DNA from: Bradyrhizobium oropedii | GTDB taxonomy: Bacteria > Pseudomonadota > Alphaproteobacteria > Rhizobiales > Xanthobacteraceae | NCBI RefSeq assembly: GCF_020889685.1 | Contig: NZ_JACMYO010000089.1 | Span: 1 to 33,270, forward strand | Length of the DNA stretch: 33,270 nucleotides | Direction of reading: 5' to 3' | Part shown: one piece after another, positions 16,006 through 23,969 of the stretch | How the letters are laid out: every line of letters begins with the position of its first letter | How positions within the stretch are numbered: the stretch's first letter is position 1 | The notes under the pieces: generated by a model | Seen by the model: the letters and a program-made list of their open reading frames with translations, nothing else | What the model was told of the DNA's origin: nothing | The model's database searches: none | Position numbers and translations under genes: made by a program

Positions 16006-16902
16006 TCAGTCGCCGAGCTGTCCGCTCTTTTGCCGAGCTTCATGGGGTATGCCGAGCATCAGCGAGGTGCATGTCGCATTTACGTTTTTAATGGCCCGGC
16101 AAACAACATCGTGTCGACTATATGTAATAACGTGCCATGTGCCGCGGGTGGCTGTTCGGTAAACGTCCGTATAGTTCCCTCCAACCTTCCCATATCCCGA
16201 GCCAATCTTCGTGCAATTGAGCTGGCACTTGACTTCGTTTCAACTGTCGAGCAATCGGGTGGACGATTGCAGGTGTCAAATGCTTCGGTGATCCCGCCCA
16301 ATCGATCGAATTGAACGGCTCTCTAATCATGAGTGGCAGGCGAAATTCTTGTCGTATTGATGCTTGGAACGCAGGCGGTCGCCCTCGAGTGATCCCGCGG
16401 CTGGCTTTATTTCGATCAATTGAACGAGCGGCGATGGGGTTCGCTTTTCAAGCACGAGGGTCTGAATGATGAGCGGTGGTTTTGGCCGTTCGCCTGCGGT
16501 CTGCTTTCTCTTCGGACGTCCACGATCCGGGACGACGCTCCTGGCGCACCTGCTCCAGCAATGCGGCTATCGTGATCTTGCGAGGTGAGGTCACGCGGCT
16601 TGAGCAGCTCCTCAATATCCCCTAGGGTGATCTGGGTGCTTGCGATCAAAACATGCTGGCTGATTTCGCCAGGATCCTTAGCCCTCAACGAGCTGATCTG
16701 CGCGATAACGTGTGACGCAGGCGCCAGCGGTACCACGGCGGAATGCGACAGCCCCCCGGGTGTGTCAGTCTGCTGCCCAACGCGCACTTCAACTTTTGGA
16801 TAGCCACGTACACCGGTGAGCCGTTCCGCAGCCGATATTCCTGCTCTGGGCGGCCGCCGTAGAACGGCGAAGAACAAAGATCCTGCATCGAAAAGAACAT
16901 AT
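16006..16902 (+). other. About 900 bases upstream of nodP, no supported gene
   Basis: Overlapping minus-strand frames at 16080-16330 and a minus-strand frame at 16416-16988 are open. The latter contains a protein-like stretch (AAERLTGVRGYPKVEVRVGQ and on to QITLGDIEELLKP) with fairly high third-position GC. It could be a decayed gene, but its only ATG starts overlap nodP and I recognise no family. I found no nod box or sigma-54 promoter in front of nodP. Confidence 0.4.
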
Positions 16903-17802
16903 ATGCTGCCGAAACATCTGCGTCGTCTCGAAGCTGAATCGATCGAAATCATGCGTGAGGTGGTCGCCGAGTTCAAAAGGCCGGTCATGCTTTACTCGAT
17001 CGGAAAAGACTCGAGCGTGCTGCTGCACATTGCGATGAAGGCGTTCTATCCGGCCAAATTGCCTTTCCCCCTGCTTCACGTCGATACGACCTGGAAGTTC
17101 CGCGAGATGATCAGATTCCGGGACGCGACAGCCAAGCGGCTCGGCCTCGACCTGATCGTCCATGTCAACAAGGAGGGCATCGCGCGCGGGATCAATCCGA
17201 TCGACTCCGGCTCCGAGCTTCATACCCAGGTGATGAAGACCGACGCTCTGAAGCAGGCGCTCGACCTCCACGGATTTGATGCCGCCTTTGGCGGAGCCCG
17301 GCGCGACGAGGAAAAGAGCCGTGCAAAAGAACGGATCCTCTCCTTCCGTGCGGCCGGACACGTATGGGATCCCCGTAACCAGCGGCCTGAGCTCTGGAAC
17401 CTGTTCAACACACGGATCCGCCCGGGCGAAACCATGCGCGTGTTTGCGATGTCAAACTGGACCGAGCTCGACGTGTGGGAATACATCATGCTCAAGAAGA
17501 TCCCGGTCGTCCCGCTCTACTTCGCAAAGCAAAGACCGATAGTGCGTCGAAATGGCGCGACGATCATGATCGACGACAAACGATTGCCGCTCAACCGCGA
17601 CGAGAGGCCGGAAATGCGCATGATCCGCTTTCGCACGCTCGGATGTTATCCTTTGAGCGGGGCTATTGAATCCGACGCGACGACGATCGAAGACGTCATC
17701 ACAGAAATGAAGACTGCAACGGTGTCGGAGCGTCAGGGACGCCTGATTGATACCGATGAAGCCGCTTCGATGGAGAAGAAGAAGCGGGAAGGCTACTTTT
17801 GA
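16903..17802 (+). CDS. nodP: Sulfate adenylyltransferase small subunit NodP (CysD-like)
   Basis: The product has 299 aa. It makes adenosine phosphosulfate from ATP and sulfate together with the GTPase subunit encoded next. The PP-loop is S32-I-G-K-D-S37 (YSIGKDSSVLLH), followed by HVDTTWKFREMI, GFDAAFGGARRDEEKSRAKE and the C-terminal KKKREGYF, all characteristic of NodP/CysD. ATG 16903 gives the standard MLPKHLRRLEAESIEIMREV start; the frame is open 29 codons upstream, but that part has no family match. Its stop overlaps the nodQ start (TGATG). A housekeeping cysD role cannot be ruled out from sequence; the symbiotic setting favours nodP. Confidence 0.93.
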   Translation: MLPKHLRRLEAESIEIMREVVAEFKRPVMLYSIGKDSSVLLHIAMKAFYPAKLPFPLLHVDTTWKFREMIRFRDATAKRLGLDLIVHVNKEGIARGINPIDSGSELHTQVMKTDALKQALDLHGFDAAFGGARRDEEKSRAKERILSFRAAGHVWDPRNQRPELWNLFNTRIRPGETMRVFAMSNWTELDVWEYIMLKKIPVVPLYFAKQRPIVRRNGATIMIDDKRLPLNRDERPEMRMIRFRTLGCYPLSGAIESDATTIEDVITEMKTATVSERQGRLIDTDEAASMEKKKREGYF

Positions 17803-19685
17803 TGACTTCCAAAGCGACATCCGGACCTCTCGGGACTGGGACCAAAGACCAGCTGCGATTCATAACATGCGGCTCGGTGGACGACGGAAAATCGACGCTG
17901 ATCGGTCGGTTGCTGCATGACAGCAAGATGGTCTACCAAGATCAGCTCACGGCGGTGAAGCGCGACAGCGTCAGGCACGGCTGCGCCGGGAGTGATATCG
18001 ACTTCGCGCTGCTTGTGGACGGGCTCGAGGCTGAACGGGAGCAGGGCATCACGATCGACGTCGCCTACCGCTTCTTCACGACGCCGCGGCGCTCCCTCAT
18101 GGTGGCCGATACTCCCGGTCACGAGCAGTACACCCGCAACATGGCAACCGGCGCCTCGAATGCCCAGCTCGCCATCATCCTGATTGATGCTCGCAAAGGC
18201 GTGTTGGTTCAGACCCGCCGCCACTCCTTCATCTGTTCGCTGCTCGGTATTCGTCATGTCGTGCTGGCAGTGAACAAGATTGACCTTGTCGCATACGACA
18301 AGGTGCGTTTCGATCGGATCGTCGCCAGCTATCTGGCCTTTGCCGCCGGCCTTGGCTTTACCTCGATCGTTCCGATCCCGATCTCGGCCCGCTACGGCGA
18401 CAACGTCGTCGACCGCTCCGCTCATACCAAGTGGTATCATGGTCCATCTCTGATGGAGCATTTGGAGAGCATCGATATCCAGTCCGACACCGTAAACCAG
18501 GCTTTCCGCTTTCCGGTCCAATGGGTGAACCGGCCCAACCCGGATTTTCGCGGCTATGCCGGGTCGGTGGCTTCCGGGAGGATCTCGGCAGGAGACGAGA
18601 TCGTCGTCGCCGCGTCCGGACGGACCACGCGGATCAAGCAGATCGTGACGCAGGATGGCGACCTTGTCGGCGCCGAGGCCGGTGATGCCGTCACCATTAC
18701 ACTGGAAGACGAGATCGATATCGGCCGTGGCGACCTTCTGTCGCTGCCAACCGAACGACCCAATATCGCCGACCAGTTCGCCGCTCATCTGATCTGGATG
18801 GACAACGAGCCGCTCGCTCCTGGACGAAATTACATCCTGCGGATTGGCTCGCAGACGGTCGCCGGCAGCATTACCGCAATCAGGCATCGGATCGATGTCA
18901 ACACATGTGAGCAGCTGGCGGCCAGGACGCTTTCTCTCAACGAGATCGCGTTTTGCAATGTTGCGACCGCATTGCCCGTCGTATTCGATGCTTACGACGT
19001 CAATCGGAAGACCGGATCATTTATCGTCATCGATCGTTACACCAATCGTACGGTCGGCGCCGGCATGATTGCGTTTCCGCTGCGGCGGGCGGCCAATGTT
19101 ACCTGGCAGGCGTTTTCAGTGGGCAGGAGTGAGCGCGCCGCGCTCAAGAATCAGAAGCCTTGCGTCGTCTGGTTCACCGGCCTATCTGGCGCAGGAAAGT
19201 CGACCATTGCCAACATCGTCGATCAAAAGCTATTTGCAATGTCGCGGCATGCGATGCTGCTGGATGGCGACAACCTCCGGAACGGATTGAACGCGGACCT
19301 CGGCTTCTCGGAGGCCGAGCGCGCGGAAAACATTCGGCGTGTCGGGCATGTTGCCAAGTTGATGGCGGATAGCGGCTTGATCGTGATCTGCTCGTTCATC
19401 TCCCCCTACAGGTCAGAACGAGACATGGTCCGCAGCCTGATTGGCAACGAGGAGTTCATCGAAGTCTTTGTCGATACGCCGATCGAAGAATGCGCCCGGC
19501 GCGATCCAAAAGGCCTCTACTCAAAGGTGAAATCCGGTCAGATCAAGAACTTCACCGGCATCGATACGTCCTACGAAGCACCGATAAGACCGGAAATTCA
19601 TCTCAGGACCATGGAGCAGGCGCCTGAGCAAGCAGCGGAAGCCGTGGTCGATGTCTTGGTGGCGCGGGCACTCCTTGGACGTTAG
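17802..19685 (+). CDS. nodQ: Bifunctional sulfate adenylyltransferase GTPase subunit / APS kinase NodQ (CysNC-like)
   Basis: The product has 627 aa. The N-terminal CysN-type GTPase has P-loop G24-SVDDGKS-31, DTPGH at 103-107 and NKID at 158-161, then translation-factor-like beta-barrel domains to about residue 440. The C-terminal APS kinase has P-loop G460-LSGAGKS-467 and the LLDGDNLRNGLNADLGFS motif. Together with NodP it makes PAPS, the sulfate donor for sulfated Nod factors or other sulfated surface molecules. ATG 17802 overlaps the nodP stop; a TTG one codon earlier is less likely. No sulfotransferase gene (nodH, noeE) lies in the window. Confidence 0.94.
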   Translation: MTSKATSGPLGTGTKDQLRFITCGSVDDGKSTLIGRLLHDSKMVYQDQLTAVKRDSVRHGCAGSDIDFALLVDGLEAEREQGITIDVAYRFFTTPRRSLMVADTPGHEQYTRNMATGASNAQLAIILIDARKGVLVQTRRHSFICSLLGIRHVVLAVNKIDLVAYDKVRFDRIVASYLAFAAGLGFTSIVPIPISARYGDNVVDRSAHTKWYHGPSLMEHLESIDIQSDTVNQAFRFPVQWVNRPNPDFRGYAGSVASGRISAGDEIVVAASGRTTRIKQIVTQDGDLVGAEAGDAVTITLEDEIDIGRGDLLSLPTERPNIADQFAAHLIWMDNEPLAPGRNYILRIGSQTVAGSITAIRHRIDVNTCEQLAARTLSLNEIAFCNVATALPVVFDAYDVNRKTGSFIVIDRYTNRTVGAGMIAFPLRRAANVTWQAFSVGRSERAALKNQKPCVVWFTGLSGAGKSTIANIVDQKLFAMSRHAMLLDGDNLRNGLNADLGFSEAERAENIRRVGHVAKLMADSGLIVICSFISPYRSERDMVRSLIGNEEFIEVFVDTPIEECARRDPKGLYSKVKSGQIKNFTGIDTSYEAPIRPEIHLRTMEQAPEQAAEAVVDVLVARALLGR

Positions 19686-19801
19686 TAAGATACAAGCTGT
19701 CAGTTCGCCTTGCAGGTGCCGCTCACCAGCGTACTGGCGCGGCGAAGGCGACTCGGGATAAACAGGGCCATCGATCGGACTCGTCGCTCTAAAGGAAAAA
19801 G

Positions 19802-19999
19802 ATGGTTGCATCCACTCGTCGATTGCCCGCTTCTGGTTATGTGCTCGAAATCGACGGTCAATTAAAAACTGAATTCGCGACAAGAGACGGCGCCTGGGCA
19901 GGAGCGCAAGAGCTCAAGAAGCGCCGCCCCATGCTCCAGGTCAGGGTCTATGACGTCATGACGAAGGACAGAGAGGAAGTCAGGCTTCCAGTCGCCTGA
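19802..19999 (+). CDS. Small conserved hypothetical protein
   Basis: The product has 65 aa. The core GYVLEIDGQLKTEFATRDGA followed by AGAQELKKRRPMLQVRVYD looks like a compact alpha/beta protein. It is a pattern I recall from many short Bradyrhizobium proteins of unknown role. A good AAAGGAAA ribosome site lies just before the ATG. It follows nodQ by 116 nt on the same strand and may be read from the same transcript, although no function in sulfation is suggested. Confidence 0.7.
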   Translation: MVASTRRLPASGYVLEIDGQLKTEFATRDGAWAGAQELKKRRPMLQVRVYDVMTKDREEVRLPVA

Positions 20000-20197
20000 G
20001 TGTTTCAACTGGCCTTTTCCTGCGTGTGCGGCTAGCGCCCCGCCGAGCTCTCGACAGCAGAGCCGCGGTGTCTTGACGCCTCGATCTCGTCCGCAATCCG
20101 AGATTGAGCGTGAAGCTACCCCGTTTTCCTAAGCCACAGTGTCTGATGATGTTCGCCGACGAGTACTTGACACGCCCTCTGAAGCCATTTCACTTCG

Positions 20198-20380
20198 TCG
20201 TCGGTAGTGCCCGAAAGGCGATTCAAGGGCGCTCGGTGCGTCCTCTCTTGAGACAATGCCGGAGCTACCCCCGCAACTGTAGGCGGCGAGTCGATAACCA
20301 TTTCATGGCACTGGGATTCGCGATCCTGGGAAGGTGGTCAAGAGCCGCGACCCGCGAGCCAGGAAAACTGCTGCCAGCTT
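20198..20380 (+). promoter_or_regulatory. Cobalamin (AdoCbl) riboswitch
   Basis: The conserved landmarks occur in order: a GCCCGAAAGGCGATTCAAGG core with CGGTGCG, then the hallmark CCCCGCAACTGTAGGCGGCGAG (the B12 box, 20269-20290), CCATTTCATGGCACTGG, GGGAAGGTGG and ACCCGCGAGCCAGGA (20350-20364) with a CTGCTGCC 3' end. This is the cobalamin riboswitch family, which shuts down vitamin B12 synthesis or cobalt uptake genes when the cofactor is abundant. A TTGACA at 20167-20172 could be the -35 element. The next recognisable coding sequence is a truncated nickel/cobalt transporter about 500 nt downstream. Confidence 0.9.
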
Positions 20381-20869
20381 GTCATGCACGAATGCGTCGG
20401 ACAGGGTGCTCCGAGGCATTGGTTAGCCCGTTTGGGATACGCCAGGCTCGCGGCGAAAGGCAGATCATGGTGGGAAAGAGGCGTGACGGTCAAATTGTTC
20501 GCCGTCGAGCACGTGTTCAACTTCCAATCAGGTTTTACCCAGCCATTCGGTGGCTGCACCTCAACAGATCTCATCCGCGCAGAGTTGGCACACGACAGCG
20601 GCGCTGCCGCTCGGCATCTTTCTAGCACTGGCTGCTGAGCCGCACCGGTGATTTCGGAAACTTGACTACGGCTCAGATCGAGGTAGAAGGGCCAACGCGG
20701 CGCAAGCGCGGGACGCGGGCTGACAACGGAATAGAAGCCGCAGCGAAGCGGTCCAGCGCGCAGCGCGGCAGAGCGGGCACGCAACCTGCACCGCGCGAGG
20801 TCCCCGCCCTGAGAAGTAGGAAATGCCACTCAACTCCAATGCCGTGCGACCAGCGCAATTGTCCATCTA
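20381..20869 (+). other. Decayed segment between riboswitch and transporter remnant
   Basis: Short frames only. A stretch near 20570-20640 reads SSAQSWHTTAALPLGIFLAL, hydrophobic and membrane-like, and then stops. It may be the remains of a cobalt-transport gene start that the riboswitch once controlled, but it is too short to assign. The rest is GC-rich sequence with no supported gene. Confidence 0.4.
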
Positions 20870-21517
20870 GTGCTGCGCATGGTTATGATCATCGGACCCT
20901 GCCTCTTTCAGGAGTTCCGGGCGGTTGGCAGCATCATCGGCACCGGTGCGTCGGCCTTCTTCTTGCTGACGATTGCCGCCATCAACGTCCTGATCCTACG
21001 GGATGTCTGGCGGAGCTTTCAGCGTGCGCGGCGGGGCGAACACGTCGAAGAGCATGAGTTCGATCTGGTGCTGTCCGGTCGTGGCTTGCTGTCCCGGCTC
21101 TTGCGTCGGCTGTTTCGCATGGTAACAGCGAGCTGGCTGATGTTCGCGATCGGTCTGCTGTTCGGCCTCGGGTTCGATACGGCGACGGAAATCAGCCTTT
21201 TCACAGTCGCAGCCGGGCAAGCCTCGGGAGGGCTGGACTTCAGTACGGTGATGATACTTCCGGCTCTCTTCACTGCCGGCATGACGCTCGTCGATACGAC
21301 CGACAGCGTCTTGATGGTCGGCGCGCATGGCTGGGCTTTCCTCAATCCGATCCGCAAGATCTGGTACAATCTGACCATTACGGCCATCTCAGTCGTCGTG
21401 GCGTTGCTGATCGGCGGCATCGAGGCACTCGGCCCGCTCGCCAACAAATTGGCGCCTGAAGGCACCTTCTGGAGCGCGGTGGGCGATCTCAACGAGAGCT
21501 TGGCCAGTTTCGGCTAA
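20870..21517 (+). pseudogene. Nickel/cobalt transporter (NiCoT, HoxN/HupN/NixA family), N-terminus missing
   Basis: From about residue 13 of the open frame (base 20906) the family sequence is intact: VGSIIGTGASAFFLLTIAAI, FGLGFDTATEISLF, ALFTAGMTLVDTTDSVLMVG and WYNLTITAISVVVALLIGGI to the C-terminus. This is roughly the last 200 of about 340 residues. The membrane segment with the essential H-x-x-x-x-D-H metal signature and the LGHS segment are absent. The first dozen codons (from GTG 20870, no ribosome site) are unrelated. A transporter lacking the metal-selecting half should not work. Its place after a cobalamin riboswitch points to cobalt as the original substrate; a hydrogenase-linked nickel permease is the alternative. 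Confidence 0.8.
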
Positions 21518-22862
21518 CTCGTGGTTGGCATCTTCCTGGTCAGTTGGGCGAGGTCATTTGCGATATCGCTGGCAAGGACTCGAAAAGCCACTCAAGCCGG
21601 GGTGAGCTCACACAACCAGATGAGCTTCGCACGCGGAAGCTTGCAAGCTTATGCGCGACCCGATGCGCAAAAGCACCTCCGTCGACGAGTTCCCGCGCGT
21701 TGTGATACATCATGGAGAGCTTCTGCATGATTCACCCCTTCGATCACCGGGCGATGTGCCGGACTTGACCAGATTTGTGGAATAGGATTGTCGCCACGAG
21801 CGGGGCCAAACTGCGCCGCACCAGGTCTGCCGGAGGCCATTTGGCTTAACGCATGCCATAGCTGTTCCGCATGGTTGATAACAGACGTTGATAACAGACA
21901 TTGTGTGTCTAGTGGCTCCGGAACCGCAGGGGCGCCGGTACAATTTGACATCAGACGGATGGGCCTTCCGAAGCACAGCAAGGTGGACGGTTGGATCGTG
22001 ACGGTCGTCATCAAGGAGAATGGCTACGACAAACGGCTTCAACACAAGCTAGGTAACTACTGTCGCTGGCGCGACCGAAGCCGTGAGGCTGACCAAGACA
22101 GCGGGCATGCTAAGGTCGCAACGCTCAACTGTCCGATGCAAAGGAGCAACGGCGACGGGTCCGTGTTCGGCCGGGCGGCACTGTCATTGTACATGATGAC
22201 AAGATCGATCCAATTATCGCACGTCTTCGGCGTCACTAGGGCCGTGCGTCTGACATCGAACAATGTCAGGTTCATTATCATCGGCACAAACGCGACACGA
22301 AATAGCCGGTCGTAAGCGTTCAAAAGCGCGAACGGTTTGCACTCTATGGCCAAGCGCGGTTAGTCCCGGCGCTCCGCTGGTTCGCTGCGTCCGTAATAGC
22401 CGGCGAAGCGGCTTGGCTGTGCGACTACAACCAGAAACCCTACTGCTGCGGTTCTCGGGCAGTTCATATGTCGGGCTGCCGATATTCGCCGAATGGATGG
22501 GCGGCAACACCATATTAGGGCATCAGTCATCGTCTGGTCTACCGCACATCTGCGGCAGACCATGGTCGAAGACGTAGGCTATTCGTTCCACGAGGCGCTT
22601 GCGGGCCATGCAGAACCGCTTAAGAAGTCGCTCATGGGGCTCGTGTCGCTGATAAACCACTTCGTTTGCCGCCGAACGTCTCACGGTCCCATGAAGTCGA
22701 TCGCGTTGCATCCGTCGACGACGACGATGCCGACCCGAAGAGTACGCTCAATGTCTCCATTATCTTCGCGAGGCGAGTACGAAGCTGATGCGTCGGTATC
22801 GGCCCGATTAGGTCCTCGATGTTCGCCGATCTCCGACTGTCCGCGGCCATAGGGCGGGCTAT
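21518..22862 (+). other. 1.3 kb without a supported gene
   Basis: Open frames on both strands up to 175 codons (plus 21788-22315) have scrambled composition, no clear ribosome sites and no family match. I saw no transposase, tRNA or CRISPR-type repeats. A tandem 13-mer lies at 21874-21899. The segment looks like decayed island DNA. Confidence 0.5.
21874..21899. repeat. Tandem duplication of a 13-mer (GTTGATAACAGAC x2)
   Basis: Two perfect, directly adjacent copies of GTTGATAACAGAC are followed by ATTGTGTGTC. It may be a slippage product or the trace of an excised element; no flanking element is recognisable. Confidence 0.85.
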
Positions 22863-23133
22863 ATGCTGCGTACCGCTGTGTCGGGGGAGCAGCGATCGGG
22901 CGAGAAGTGGGCGAACTCATGAAGGACGACCGGCTCGTGCCAGATGGTTTGGTGGTCAGGCTGATTAGCGATCGAATTGGGCAGCCGGATGCAGCGCGAG
23001 GAGCCATCCTCGACGGTTTTCCGCGCACGGTGGCCCAGCCGGAAGGCCTCATGGTGCGCTCGGCGGGCACAAGTTGAACTATGTGATCGAGCTCAAGGTC
23101 AACGAGCTCGAGAACCGGACGCCGGTAATCTAA
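22863..23133 (+). pseudogene. Adenylate kinase (adk) internal fragment with two frameshifts
   Basis: The sequence reads MLRTAVS (normally after the STGD motif), then after a frame change GAAIGREVGELMKDDRLVPD, LVVRLISDRIGQPDAARGAI and LDGFPRTVAQPEGL. After a second frame change it reads KLNYVIELKVNELENRTPVI and stops. These are the AMP-binding and core segments of adenylate kinase in correct order. The N-terminal P-loop (GxPGxGKGT) and the C-terminal lid region are missing. The protein would be dead. A functional adk must lie elsewhere, so this is a decayed partial duplicate or a transferred fragment. Confidence 0.8.
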
Positions 23134-23969
23134 CCGATGTAGGACGGATAAACTCGGTGTATCCGTTTGCCGATGTGGCAAAGCGCCGCGCGCGGCACGC
23201 GGGAGGAGCAGGCAGCAGCTGACTTGCCCGTGGCATCGAGCTCAGGTGAATTCCGACAGCCAGTCGTCGAACTCCAGGCGACTACGTAGCTCGTCTGTGA
23301 ATCTCCGCACGCATCGTCTTGTCCCCGGAAGGTGGAGGCGCACGTCAGGAAAAATTCACACGAGAAAAATCCGGAGAGGGTTGAAGCGCACGTAACGTCA
23401 AGTTGTACGATCTCGAAATAGGCGGCGACGGTCGTCACGTACCAACACCTCCAATGAACGACAGTGCGCGAATGTCTCAAGTCTCAGGTTCACGCAGGAA
23501 GCGTACCGTCGCCAGCGACAATCGTCTGGCGCGCCATGCCCGGATCTGGAGCCGGGCGCGATGGTCCGACGTGCACCGCTAACCTGACTTCAATATTGCC
23601 TGAGTGGCACAGCTCGCACGTAAGCCGATCGGTCGACCGGCCGGGTTTGCGACGACAAGCCGACGCTCGCGCTCAAATCTGCGGATGCGTATGGCTGGAT
23701 CAGAGTGAGCGTCGCGCCAAATGGGGTTCGAGGACCGGGTCACAAAGCCAATTCTTGGGAGATCTGAATGACATCGCTGAAGAGCCTTGCGAGACATCAC
23801 TTCGCACCTGGATGTGGAGGTTGTCTCTGGGCAGTTTCTTCGGGTGCCGACCCGAGGTGCGCCCAGCCTCTATGGCGCGGGGCTCAAAGCGGTTGAGCGG
23901 CGCTCGCGGTCTCTTGCTGGGGCTGGTGTGCTCCAGATGCATTGACGAATACAACTGAGGGGGAATGGT
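23134..23969 (+). other. About 830 bases upstream of rtxA, no supported gene
   Basis: A plus-strand frame (23464-23958) and a minus-strand frame (23579-23800) are open, but neither resembles a known family nor has a good start. The rtxA promoter should lie here. I could not find a FixK box, a nod box or a correctly spaced -24/-12 sigma-54 element. The bases just before rtxA include TTGACG at 23940-23945 and the AGGGGGA ribosome site. Confidence 0.45.

Noticed and set aside
15895..16314. 139-codon plus-strand open frame
   Set aside because: Its first part is antisense to the C48 protease remnant, and the rest has no ribosome site or resemblance to a family.
16006..16902. Search for a nod box in front of nodP
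   Set aside because: No stretch with the ATCCA...GATG...ATC-AAACAATC layout was found by eye.
16416..16988. 190-codon minus-strand open frame upstream of nodP
   Set aside because: It contains a protein-like stretch, but its starts overlap nodP on the other strand and no family is recognisable; kept only as a note in the gap entry.
17793..18887. 364-codon open frame on the minus strand
   Set aside because: It is fully antisense to nodQ, whose GTPase and kinase motifs are unmistakable; long antisense frames are common in GC-rich genes.
21842..21856. TGGC...ATGC with correct GG-N10-GC spacing
   Set aside because: The flanking bases are poor matches, no gene follows and no NifA site is seen; chance match.
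23605..23617. TGGCAC-N5-GC resembling a sigma-54 promoter upstream of rtxA
   Set aside because: The GG and GC elements are 8 bases apart rather than the required 10, so it cannot be a proper -24/-12 site.
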